From contig NZ_CP120368.1 in assembly GCF_029892045.1 (NCBI RefSeq), forward strand, positions 246,001 through 310,000: a stretch of DNA of 64,000 bases, in the 5' to 3' direction. Positions 52,175 through 61,496 of the stretch are shown here, one piece after another. Each line of letters begins with the position of its first letter. Within the stretch, counting starts at the first letter, position 1. Under the pieces are notes generated by a model that saw only the letters and a list, made by a program, of their open reading frames with translations, was not told the DNA's origin and made no database searches. The translations under genes and the position numbers were made by a program. Origin of the DNA: Sinorhizobium numidicum (GTDB taxonomy: Bacteria; Pseudomonadota; Alphaproteobacteria; Rhizobiales; Rhizobiaceae).

Positions 52175-53602
52175 ATGAACGCAACCGCAAATATCACCGA
52201 CGCTAATCGGCTGGGCAGTCTCCTCGTGGCCCAGCGTGCTGCCTTCCTGCGTGACGAAGCGCCATCGCTGGCGCAGCGACGCGCTGATCTGGCTAGGTTC
52301 AGGGCCACGATAATCGGGCACCGCAAAGCGATCGAAGATGCCATCAATGCCGATTTCGGGCATCGCTCGAGGTATGAGACGGCGATCATGGAGGTTGGAG
52401 GGGTTGCCGAGGGCACGAAGTATCTGATCCGCAACCTTCGTAAATTCATGGCGCCTTCCCGCCGCCACGTTGCTCTGCACATGCGGATGGGCAACGCCCG
52501 CATTGAATATCAGCCGCTTGGTGTCGTCGGCGTGATGTCACCGTGGAACTATCCGGTGAACCTCGCGCTGATGCCGGTCGTAACGGCCATCGCTGCCGGA
52601 AACCGGGTGATGCTGAAACCTTCGGAGTTTACACCCGTCACCAATGCGCTACTCGCAAACATGTTCGGCGAGATATTCTCCGAGGACCAGTTCGCGATCG
52701 TGACCGGTGATGCGGCGGTGGGGGCGGCATTCACTGCCCTACCGTTTGACCATCTCGTCTTCACCGGCAGCACCGCAGTGGGGCGGGCGGTGATGAAGGC
52801 TGCTAGCGACAACCTTGTCCCGGTCACCCTTGAACTGGGGGGCAAATCGCCGGTCATCGTCGCCAAAGGCCACTCCCTCGACCAAGCGGCGGCGTCCATT
52901 GCTTTCGGCAAGCTGCTCAACGCCGGCCAGACATGCATCGCCCCCGATTACGCACTCGTCCACGAAGACGACGTCGACTCGTTCGTCGGGGCGTATGACC
53001 GGAAAGTGGCGTCCTTCTATGCGGATGGGCCGACGAGTGAACACTATACTTCCATCATCAACGAGCGGCACCACGCCCGGCTCCAGGGCCTGATCGAGGA
53101 TGCTAGAGCCAAGGGAGCGCGGATCATCGAGGTCGGCAACCGGCCCGGTGATGCATCTCGTCGCCCCAACACGCTGGCGCCAACCGTCGTGCTTGGCGTC
53201 ACAGACACCATGCGCATCGCTCATGAGGAGATCTTCGGCCCGGTCCTGCCGATCTTTCCCTACCGCGACATCGGCGATGCGATTGCCTATGTGAACGCCC
53301 GGCCTCGGCCGCTCGCGCTCTACTATTTCGGTGCCGCTGATGAAGACCGACGCATGGTGCTGAGCCGAACAACCTCAGGCAACGTCACTATCAACGGCAC
53401 GATCATGCACATCGCCCAGGATGACTTGCCCTTCGGCGGCGTCGGGCCCAGCGGCATGGGCGCTTACCATGGCGTCGAGGGCTTCCGTACGCTCAGCCAT
53501 GCCAAGGGGATCTACGAGCAGGGTCGCTGGAACCTCTCCAACCTGCTCCATGCCCCGTTCAGACAGCCGATCGACATCATCCTCAACATGATGCTCCGGT
53601 GA
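52175..53602 (+). CDS. Coniferyl-aldehyde dehydrogenase-like aldehyde dehydrogenase
   Basis: A 475-residue NAD(P)-dependent aldehyde dehydrogenase of the coniferyl-aldehyde type. Landmarks are GVMSPWNYPVNLALMP near residue 120, FTGSTAVGRAVM near 200, the catalytic Glu in VTLELGGKSP near 222, and the nucleophile Cys in NAGQTCIAPDY near 255. The CIAPDY form is characteristic of coniferyl-aldehyde/fatty-aldehyde subfamilies. The C-terminal hydrophobic LHAPFRQPIDIILNMML is also typical. The ATG at 52175 follows TTGGAG. It is followed by a GFA gene, so aldehyde detoxification is a fair reading of this cassette. Confidence 0.92.
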   Translation: MNATANITDANRLGSLLVAQRAAFLRDEAPSLAQRRADLARFRATIIGHRKAIEDAINADFGHRSRYETAIMEVGGVAEGTKYLIRNLRKFMAPSRRHVALHMRMGNARIEYQPLGVVGVMSPWNYPVNLALMPVVTAIAAGNRVMLKPSEFTPVTNALLANMFGEIFSEDQFAIVTGDAAVGAAFTALPFDHLVFTGSTAVGRAVMKAASDNLVPVTLELGGKSPVIVAKGHSLDQAAASIAFGKLLNAGQTCIAPDYALVHEDDVDSFVGAYDRKVASFYADGPTSEHYTSIINERHHARLQGLIEDARAKGARIIEVGNRPGDASRRPNTLAPTVVLGVTDTMRIAHEEIFGPVLPIFPYRDIGDAIAYVNARPRPLALYYFGAADEDRRMVLSRTTSGNVTINGTIMHIAQDDLPFGGVGPSGMGAYHGVEGFRTLSHAKGIYEQGRWNLSNLLHAPFRQPIDIILNMMLR

Positions 53603-53643
53603 CCAGCATGCCCTCGTCAAATCAAGCTCAGGAGCATCCGCAC

Positions 53644-54105
53644 ATGACCACCCACACATCGTTGCCGCTACGCGGTTCCTGCGAATGCAGCGCTTGCTCG
53701 TTCGAGGTGCATACGTCGCCGAGAGCCAGGTTCCGGTGCCACTGCCTGATCTGCCAGGCGTTCAACGACAAACCGTTCGCGGATGTGGTCGCTGTTCGCG
53801 CCAGGGATGTCGTGCTGAAAAACGCCGGCAATATCTCATTCAAGAAGTACCGTCCGCCACCGAACTTCAATCGCGGAGTCTGCCGGACCTGCGGCAAGCC
53901 CGTTGTGGAGGTTGCGGGCGTCGGGCCGTTCAAGGTGATGTTCATCCCGGCGAGCAACTTCGAGCCCGAGGCCCGGCTGCCGCCGGTTCGGATGGATATT
54001 TTCTATCACCGTCGTGTGCTGGACATGCCCGATAGCTTGCCCAAATACAGCGGCTATTTCGCGAGCGAGCTGGCGATCGGGAAAATGATCATGAGTGGCT
54101 TGTAG
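53644..54105 (+). CDS. GFA-family zinc protein (aldehyde dehydrogenase partner)
   Basis: A 153-residue GFA-domain protein. Zinc Cys pairs are in GSCECSACSFEV near residues 11-18, CHCLICQAF near 32-37 and GVCRTCGKPV near 80-85. Related to glutathione-dependent formaldehyde-activating enzymes, but the substrate is not established. The ATG at 53644 follows AGGAG; GTG at 53599 and ATG at 53608 overlap or abut the dehydrogenase end. It is very probably co-transcribed with the dehydrogenase. An inverted repeat that could stop transcription lies 83-122 bases after it. Confidence 0.85.
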   Translation: MTTHTSLPLRGSCECSACSFEVHTSPRARFRCHCLICQAFNDKPFADVVAVRARDVVLKNAGNISFKKYRPPPNFNRGVCRTCGKPVVEVAGVGPFKVMFIPASNFEPEARLPPVRMDIFYHRRVLDMPDSLPKYSGYFASELAIGKMIMSGL

Positions 54106-54187
54106 GGCGCCGGCTAAAGTATCGTTCGCACGGAAGCGCCACGTGAAGGCCTGCTTTCACATTGGATTTCAATGCCTTGATCGGCAA

Positions 54188-54227
54188 AAAAGTACCGTCA
54201 GACCGAAAATGGATTGACGGTACTTTT
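54188..54227 (+). terminator. 13-bp inverted repeat AAAAGTACCGTCA, possible terminator
   Basis: AAAAGTACCGTCA (54188-54200) and TGACGGTACTTTT (54215-54227) pair perfectly around a 14-base loop and end in TTTT. It could stop the dehydrogenase-GFA transcript. The same 10-mer recurs nearby in direct orientation, so it may instead, or also, be a recombinase-binding pair. Confidence 0.5.
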
Positions 54228-54252
54228 CTCAGACGTTCGGCCGCACACGACA

Positions 54253-54274
54253 AGTACCGTCAAAAGTACCGTCA
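54253..54274. repeat. Tandem AGTACCGTCA repeats
   Basis: AGTACCGTCA at 54253-54262 and 54265-54274, 12 bases apart start to start, both direct with respect to the copy at 54191. Tandem 10-mers near an island end resemble arm-type binding sites of tyrosine integrases or iterons. Confidence 0.55.
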
Positions 54275-54453
54275 AACAGATCCGCTTCACTTTCGCCGCC
54301 CGTGACCGCCGGCGGATAAATTTAACGAAATCAGTCGCTTGAGCATCAACGATTCAATTGATGATGCATCTTGGATAGTGCTTGCACTGTTCGAAATCGT
54401 TGTATTTTTTCAACGACAGGCTACGATTTCCTACGCCAGGCTGCGCTATTCCC

Positions 54454-56016
<1,563 letters not shown>

Positions 56017-56110
56017 GTCGGGCCTTCAAACAAGCTTGATCATGGCGAGCCTTTAATGAAAGCCCGGCGTTGGCGCAACGATTACATTGCACCCCGACAA
56101 TTTAGGCCCG

Positions 56111-56749
56111 TCAGAGCCCGATTTCACCGGTTTCGATCGCTCTTTCCAGCCTGTCGATCACTGCTGCGAGCTTTTCGTCGATGACGTGGAGATATTCGGT
56201 CCAGTCATCGACATGCTTCAGCTCCGCCTTGCCGTCCGAGATGCCGCGCAGTCCGATGAGCGGCACCCCGAAGGATTGGCAGGCGCGCAGGACGGCGAAG
56301 GTCTCCATGTCGACCATGTCGGCGTCGATGCCGTCATAGGCGTCCCCGGAAACGATGTCGGCGCCGGTCGAAAGCCGCGCCTGCTTTACGCCGGGGATGC
56401 GCAGCGGCAGTTCGATGACGGCGGGCAGATCGAGGAAGGGTGTCGCGCCTTTTTTAAAACCGAGCGGCGAGGCGTCCATGTCGCGATAGCTGACGGAAGC
56501 GGCCTGGTAAATTTCGGTCTGTTCGAGTGTGGCGGAGCCCGCCGAGCCGAGCGAGACGACGAGATCGGGCAGGCTATCGCTGGCCGCGAGTTCGGCGAGC
56601 GTTCGGGTCAAGGTGACTGCCGCCTCGACCGGGCCGACGCCGGTCATCAGCGGCGCAAACCGGTCGCGCAGACTTGGGCCATATTCCGCATCGACGGCCA
56701 TGACATAGAGGACCTTCCTGCCGGCGACCGGCTTCAGCTCGAAGCTCAT
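56111..56749 (-). CDS. mtnN: 5'-methylthioadenosine/S-adenosylhomocysteine nucleosidase family
   Basis: A 212-residue nucleoside phosphorylase-fold protein. It has LYVMAVDAEYGPSLRDRFAP, the GVGPVEAAVTLTRTL loop near residue 38, VSLGSAGSATLEQTEIYQAA near 65, SGDAYDG, and DMVDMETFAVLRACQSFGVP near 147-160 with the conserved MET motif that binds the ribose. GISDGKAEL carries the catalytic-loop Asp. It would hydrolyse MTA/SAH to adenine. The ATG overlaps the thioesterase stop (ATGA), so the two are coupled. Assignment to a related nucleosidase is possible. Confidence 0.88.
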   Translation of the reverse strand: MSFELKPVAGRKVLYVMAVDAEYGPSLRDRFAPLMTGVGPVEAAVTLTRTLAELAASDSLPDLVVSLGSAGSATLEQTEIYQAASVSYRDMDASPLGFKKGATPFLDLPAVIELPLRIPGVKQARLSTGADIVSGDAYDGIDADMVDMETFAVLRACQSFGVPLIGLRGISDGKAELKHVDDWTEYLHVIDEKLAAVIDRLERAIETGEIGL

Positions 56750-57201
56750 CCCTCGATCCCCTCGCGTCCGCGCACCACCATCATCGTTCCGGTCATCGAG
56801 GCGATCAGTTTGGCCGGCCCGTCGGATCTCACCGCATAGGCGCGCCCGTCCGAAACGATGATCGTCGAGCCCGGCTTCGTCACCTCGCCACGGAAGAGGA
56901 AGCGCTCGCCGCGGCCGGGCGAAAGAAGGTTCACCTTGAACTCGATCGTCAGCAGCGATGCCTCGGCATCGATCACCGAATAGGCCGCATAGGTGCCGGC
57001 GGCATCGAGGGCGGCGGAAATTACGCCGGCATGTAAGAGACCGTGCTGCTGCGTCAGCTTGGGATCGAACGGCAATTCGATCTCGACGGTCCCCTGTTCG
57101 ACGCGCGTCAGTTCGGCGCCGATGGTGCGCATGGCCGCCTGACGGTCGAAGCTTTCCCGAATACGGGCGCGGAAGTCGTGCGGCTCGCTGTCGTCGATCA
57201 A
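56746..57201 (-). CDS. PaaI-family hotdog thioesterase (TTG start)
   Basis: A 151-residue hotdog-fold thioesterase. The conserved QQHGLLHAGVISAALDAAGT (about residues 45-65) carries the HGxxxxG catalytic pattern with the later Asp. The N-terminal helix HDFRARIRESFDRQAAMRTI is conserved in rhizobial homologues, which argues for a start upstream of the first ATG. A TTG at 57201 preceded by GGAAGG is the best candidate. It would cleave an acyl-CoA in the cytoplasm. It overlaps the nucleosidase gene by 4 bases, upstream in the same transcript. Confidence 0.82.
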   Translation of the reverse strand: MIDDSEPHDFRARIRESFDRQAAMRTIGAELTRVEQGTVEIELPFDPKLTQQHGLLHAGVISAALDAAGTYAAYSVIDAEASLLTIEFKVNLLSPGRGERFLFRGEVTKPGSTIIVSDGRAYAVRSDGPAKLIASMTGTMMVVRGREGIEG

Positions 57202-57424
57202 TATAGAAGACCTTCCCGAGAACGGGCCCAACCGCCCGCGTCGGCTGACAGTCGCATGCGCGCGGAGACAGGACAAGCATGAGAGATGCGGAAAATCGAC
57301 GCGCTCGGGGCACCAACACGACGCGGCGTACCGCGCATGAATCCGACGTGGAAAATACCCTCCCGCAGGCGCGATATTGAAGCCGGTGCCGCTTTCGCAA
57401 GGCCCGCCCGATCCATATATTTCT

Positions 57425-57982
57425 ATGATGAAGAACATCAGACGCATTGAAATCCGTCCAGCCGTGCCCAGCGACGCCCTGATGATGGCATCCGTGCTGG
57501 TCGAAACCTGGCGGTCGACGTTTCGGGGGCTCATCTCGGACGCCTATCTTGACGCGATGACGGTCGAAGACCAGGCGATCCGGCACGCGCGACGAATGCG
57601 CGTTGCCGGCGTTTTTCATACCGTCGCGGTCGAGATGGCGACGAAGAAGGTGATCGGCCTGGCAAGTTACGGTCGGGCGCGATCGATGCCGCCGGCCTTC
57701 GACCGGGAGCTCTATACGCTTTATCTCCTAGAGGAGTTCCAGGGTGCCGGCATCGGTTCTGCCCTGGTGCGCACGATTGGCGGGCATTGTCGGCAGATGG
57801 GTGCCTCGTCGCTTTTTGCCTGGGTGCTTGCCGGCAATCCGAACCGTGTTTTCTATGAGCGGCTCGGTGCCCGTGCGGTCGGTCAAGGGCGCGTCAGCGT
57901 CGGCGGCGAAAGTCATGACCAGGTCGCCTACCGCTGGGATGATCTCGCGGCGCTCGCGGGCGCCGGCACTGTCGCTATGTGA
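57425..57982 (+). CDS. GNAT family N-acetyltransferase
   Basis: A 185-residue GNAT protein. It starts RRIEIRPAVPSDALMMASVL. The acetyl-CoA loop is LLEEFQGAGIGSALVRTIGG near residues 102-120 (QGAGIG), and the end has NPNRVFYERLGARAVGQ. The ATG at 57425 or 57428 may be used. It is divergent from the thioesterase gene. Its last 55 bases overlap, on the opposite strand, the end of the DUF1513 gene. Substrate unknown. Confidence 0.85.
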   Translation: MMKNIRRIEIRPAVPSDALMMASVLVETWRSTFRGLISDAYLDAMTVEDQAIRHARRMRVAGVFHTVAVEMATKKVIGLASYGRARSMPPAFDRELYTLYLLEEFQGAGIGSALVRTIGGHCRQMGASSLFAWVLAGNPNRVFYERLGARAVGQGRVSVGGESHDQVAYRWDDLAALAGAGTVAM

Positions 57983-59079
57983 CGCGGCGCGGAACGCCAT
58001 TGCAGTCTGACGATATGTTGATCCCAGGCAACTGCGCTTTGGCGTTGCTTGAACCGACCGTCATAGGAAGAGATCGCGAAGCCGTGTTCGGCCGCCGCCA
58101 CGCCTGCCGCGTCTGCTACCGGCTCCTCCTTCACTACCGCCCCCGTCCTTGCGTCGAGCGTGACGGCGACACTGCCTTTCGGAGAGGTGAGGCCGACGAG
58201 CCCCTCGTGGCGGTTGACGGCAATGGCGCCGACATAGTTGGCGAGCGCCTCCGTGGTCCTGTCCGGCAGCGTGATGAGGGTCAGGTCCTTGCCTTGCGAG
58301 AAGTGCCCGACGAGCGGTGGCAGGTCGTTGCGGGCCCCTTCATATTGGCAGGCAAACCATATCCTGCCATCGGCGCCGATATCGACATGGCGGGTCGAAA
58401 GCCGGCTGAGTTCCTTTGGCAGCATGTGCTTCTGGATAAGCGCTCCAGTCGCCGTATCGACGAGGGTGAGGCTCGGCTCCATATGGTCGAGATTGAGCTT
58501 GGTGCGGCCGAAGTCCGGGTGAGTTTCGATACCGCCATTGGCGATCGCGAGCGTCCGTCCGTCGGAGCCGAGCGCCATGTCATGCGGACCTATGCCGTAG
58601 GTCGGGAATTCGCCGATGCGGGCAAAGCTCCTCGTCCCGTCATAGACGCCGATCATGCCCCGATTGGCGGAAAAATCGTTCTCGGTGGCATAGAGCAGGC
58701 GCCCGTCTGCGGAGAAGCAACCGTGCCCGAAGAAATGGCGGCCCTCAGTGGCGGCGATCACGATCGGCTCGGCGGCACGGTCCGTCGCAAGGATCATGGC
58801 GTAGGTGCCGGGCCGGCGGGCAAAGGCGACCGCGTGCCGGCTTTCTGGCGAGAAGGCCATGCCGTGCGCCCGCGCCGGCAGCAGCGTGCGCTCGATGATC
58901 TCTCCTTCTTCAGTGAGGGTCGCAATGCCATAGCCGCCGTCCGGCGCCATGAAGGCGGAGGCGAAGACGGCATCGGCTCTCTGGAGCGCGAAGGCGTCTC
59001 GCGGGGCAAGTGTTGCCACCCAGGCCGTGCCCGCCATCTTGACGAAGCTGCGTCGGTCGATGAGCTTTTTGGCGTCCAT
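57928..59079 (-). CDS. DUF1513 Tat-exported beta-propeller protein of the imelysin locus
   Basis: A 383-residue exported protein of the DUF1513 family. A twin-arginine signal is at the start: KLIDRRSFVKMAGTAWVATL, with cleavage likely after DAFA. The mature part shows repeated beta-propeller blades (GHGCFSADGRLLYATENDF, GPHDMALGSDGRTLAIANGG, SRLSTRHVDIGADGRIWFAC). In many proteobacteria this family follows the imelysin-DUF1111-imelysin genes, pointing to a role in periplasmic iron handling. Here corA separates it from them. The ATG at 59079 is chosen. It overlaps the convergent GNAT gene by 55 bases. Confidence 0.88.
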   Translation of the reverse strand: MDAKKLIDRRSFVKMAGTAWVATLAPRDAFALQRADAVFASAFMAPDGGYGIATLTEEGEIIERTLLPARAHGMAFSPESRHAVAFARRPGTYAMILATDRAAEPIVIAATEGRHFFGHGCFSADGRLLYATENDFSANRGMIGVYDGTRSFARIGEFPTYGIGPHDMALGSDGRTLAIANGGIETHPDFGRTKLNLDHMEPSLTLVDTATGALIQKHMLPKELSRLSTRHVDIGADGRIWFACQYEGARNDLPPLVGHFSQGKDLTLITLPDRTTEALANYVGAIAVNRHEGLVGLTSPKGSVAVTLDARTGAVVKEEPVADAAGVAAAEHGFAISSYDGRFKQRQSAVAWDQHIVRLQWRSAPRHIATVPAPASAARSSQR

Positions 59080-59159
59080 CCGGTCCTCGCCATAAGCAGG
59101 GCACCGACGGCAGCGATGCTGCCGCCGAGTTTCCGTTGAGGCTGTAGCAGATTGCGGCG

Positions 59160-60149
59160 TCAGAGCCATCCCCGCCGCTTGAAGTAGAGATAGGGCAGCA
59201 CCGCCGAAAGCACCATCATCGACAGCACGTAGGGATAGCCGAGCTGCCAGTGCAACTCCGGTATCACCTCGAAATTCATGCCGTAAATCGAGGCGACCAG
59301 TGTCGGCGGCAAAAACATCACCGCAGCGACCGAGAAGATCTTGATGATCTGGTTCTGCTCGAGATTGATGAGGCCAAGCGTCGCATCGAGCAGGAAATTG
59401 ATCTTGTTCGACAGGAACAGGGCATGATCGCCGAGCGAGGCCGCATCGCGCTGGATCAGCTTGATCCGCTGCCGGCTCTCCTTGGCGGCCTTGCGAGGGG
59501 CGCTTCCTTCGAGAGCGACATGATAGGCGACGAGCCTTCCGACACTGACCAGGCTTTCTCGGATGATCGTCAGCAGGTCACCCTTTTGGCCGATCTGCTC
59601 GATCAGCGACTGCAGATCACGCGTCTTCTTGGTGGCGCTGGGGCCGGACTTGCGGAAGACTTCGCGCGAGATCGCGTCGACGTCGCTGCCGGCGCGCTCC
59701 AGCGCATCCGCCGTACGGTCGATCATCGCTTCCAGTAGCCCGAGCATCACCAGCTCGCCCGTCTCGCAGGCTGCTCCATTCGGCTTCTGGATGCGGTTGG
59801 CATAGACCTGAAACGACTTCGGATCCGCATGGCGAACGGTCACGAGGGTCGTTCCCTTGAGGATGAAGGTTACCGGCACCTTGACCGGATAGTCACTGTC
59901 GAGCTTGGCCGTCGCCGTCATGGTCATGAACTCGGCGCCGTCTTCCTGATAGAGCCGATCGGAAAGCTCGATCTCCTGCATCTCGTCGCGCGTTGGAATT
60001 TCGAGGCCGAGCCGGCTTTCAACCAGCCGCGTCTCCTCGGCGGAGGGACTGAAAAGATCGAACCAGATCACCGGCTCGGCGGAGGCGAGACCGTTGAGCA
60101 GATCGACGAGCGCGAGGTGGCTGTTCTGGCTTTTGTAGATGCGCAGCAT
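59160..60149 (-). CDS. corA: CorA-family magnesium transporter
   Basis: A 329-residue CorA family protein. The large N-terminal cytoplasmic domain (about 1-260) is followed by two membrane segments: IKIFSVAAVMFLPPTLVASI then the signature YGMNF (GMN selectivity filter) near residue 290, and YPYVLSMMVLSAVLPYLYF, ending KRRGWL. It would form a pentameric Mg2+/Co2+/Ni2+ channel in the inner membrane. The ATG at 60149 follows GGAG. It lies on the same strand between the second imelysin gene and DUF1513; whether it is part of the iron transcript is open. Confidence 0.93.
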   Translation of the reverse strand: MLRIYKSQNSHLALVDLLNGLASAEPVIWFDLFSPSAEETRLVESRLGLEIPTRDEMQEIELSDRLYQEDGAEFMTMTATAKLDSDYPVKVPVTFILKGTTLVTVRHADPKSFQVYANRIQKPNGAACETGELVMLGLLEAMIDRTADALERAGSDVDAISREVFRKSGPSATKKTRDLQSLIEQIGQKGDLLTIIRESLVSVGRLVAYHVALEGSAPRKAAKESRQRIKLIQRDAASLGDHALFLSNKINFLLDATLGLINLEQNQIIKIFSVAAVMFLPPTLVASIYGMNFEVIPELHWQLGYPYVLSMMVLSAVLPYLYFKRRGWL

Positions 60150-60368
60150 TTTGGGCTCCATGGGGCGAGTCATCCGACCGCCTGGAGCCCTGATCAATCA
60201 GGACAGGACGGCCGTGAGCATGAAGGCTCGACTTCGACTGTCGGGGTTCATCTTGAGTTGATCCTTGATGCGTGAAACATGCTCATGAAAGCGGACACGG
60301 AATGCGCTTTGCTCCCAAAAGCCTGGCTTGTCAACCGCCGGGCTCTGCGGACCTTTCATGTTCGTGTG

Positions 60369-61496
60369 TCAATCGCCGTCGGCAAAGGAAAAGCCCGCCC
60401 CAAGTCCGATAGCGCCGCCGAAATCCCGATTCAGCCGGTCGAGCAGGTCGGCGGTGTTAAGCGCGATGAAATCGAGTTTCGCGCGGTGCCTGTCATCGGT
60501 GAGCGCCGCATCGATCGGCCCGTCGACACGGTCTGCCGCGCTGATCAAAGCCTTGAAGAGAAAATTCACCGAGCCGGCGATCGAGCGGCTATCGGCCGGG
60601 AGCAGGTTCTCCATGCCGGCCGTATCGAAGAGCCTCTGCAGGCCACGGAAATTTCCGGAAACGGCGGCCATCGTACTGCCCGAGCGCCAGTAGATGGCGA
60701 GCTTCGGGTGGCCCTTGTCCTGTTTTCCGCTAATCGCTCCGGCATAGAACGGCCGTAGCCGCTGATCCTTTATCATCTCGACGCTGTGCACGAGAACGCC
60801 GAGCAGTTCCGTTGCCGCTTCCCTGTTGTCGCGGAAGAGCGGATTGCCAAGGCCCGGTTTCTTCCAGGCGGCCTGGATGCCGTCGGGCTTCTCCCATTCG
60901 GCAAGGAACTCGCCGGCAATCGCTTTCAGGTTCTGCGATATCGCCACGCCATAGCGGCAGCGAAAGTCGCCTTGCTTGCTGGAGAGGGCCTCCGCTCCCG
61001 TGCCGTAGAGCACATATTCGAGCGCGCCGAGGCCCTGGACTGCGACGCTCTTCATCTTCAGGCTTTCCGCGCGCGTTGCGCTTTTGTCGCCCTTGGCGAG
61101 GATCGCCTGCACCTGCTTAAGGCCGGTGCTTTTGCGGTCGGGATAGAACAGGAAGCGTTCGAAACGGTTTTGCTCAAGCGCCGGTCCCAAACGCACGATC
61201 TCGATCGTGGACCATTTTTGCACGACGTCGGAAAAAGCTGATCGTGTGGTTTGCAGCGCCGCATCGGAGGGCACCTTGCAGAGCGCCGCGCTTGCTTCTG
61301 AAAGGGCAGTCGTCACCTGTGAAAGCTCGCGGTAGCCGGGAATGATGAAATCGTCCACCGCCTTCGCCATCACACCCGGCAGAGCGGCCTCGTCAAGAAC
61401 GCGCGGGGAAAGCGCGTTGCCCTCCTGCGCGGCCGCCGGCGCGCCGACAGCGCTTGCGAGGAGAAGGCCGAGGATAAGGGCGAACCTTGAACGCAT
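60369..61496 (-). CDS. Imelysin-like periplasmic protein, GxHxxE motif altered
   Basis: A 375-residue exported imelysin-family protein. The signal peptide RSRFALILGLLLASAVGA is cleaved near AAA. The fold is two four-helix-bundle lobes. Where imelysins have GxHxxE, this one reads GLGALE at residues 155-160, with Gly157 in the His place and Glu160 kept. The second imelysin of such loci often departs from the motif. Iron binding cannot be assumed. Its ATG overlaps the DUF1111 stop (ATGA), so the two are coupled. A 219-base gap to corA holds nothing I recognise. Confidence 0.88.
   Translation of the reverse strand: MRSRFALILGLLLASAVGAPAAAQEGNALSPRVLDEAALPGVMAKAVDDFIIPGYRELSQVTTALSEASAALCKVPSDAALQTTRSAFSDVVQKWSTIEIVRLGPALEQNRFERFLFYPDRKSTGLKQVQAILAKGDKSATRAESLKMKSVAVQGLGALEYVLYGTGAEALSSKQGDFRCRYGVAISQNLKAIAGEFLAEWEKPDGIQAAWKKPGLGNPLFRDNREAATELLGVLVHSVEMIKDQRLRPFYAGAISGKQDKGHPKLAIYWRSGSTMAAVSGNFRGLQRLFDTAGMENLLPADSRSIAGSVNFLFKALISAADRVDGPIDAALTDDRHRAKLDFIALNTADLLDRLNRDFGGAIGLGAGFSFADGD

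Larger units (their letters stand above)
54106..54453. other. Gene-free right end of the guaA-flanking island
   Basis: I see no gene in these 348 bases. They hold four copies of AGTACCGTCA (54191-54200, inverted at 54215-54224, 54253-54262, 54265-54274) and a small hairpin TCGTTG/CAACGA at 54395-54414 close to the guaA stop. An integrase gene would be expected here in an intact guaA-targeted island; none is present. Confidence 0.6.

Noticed and set aside
54395..54414. TCGTTG/CAACGA hairpin near the guaA stop as a guaA terminator
   Set aside because: The stem is only 6 bp with a T-rich loop and no proper T-run; not enough to call a terminator.
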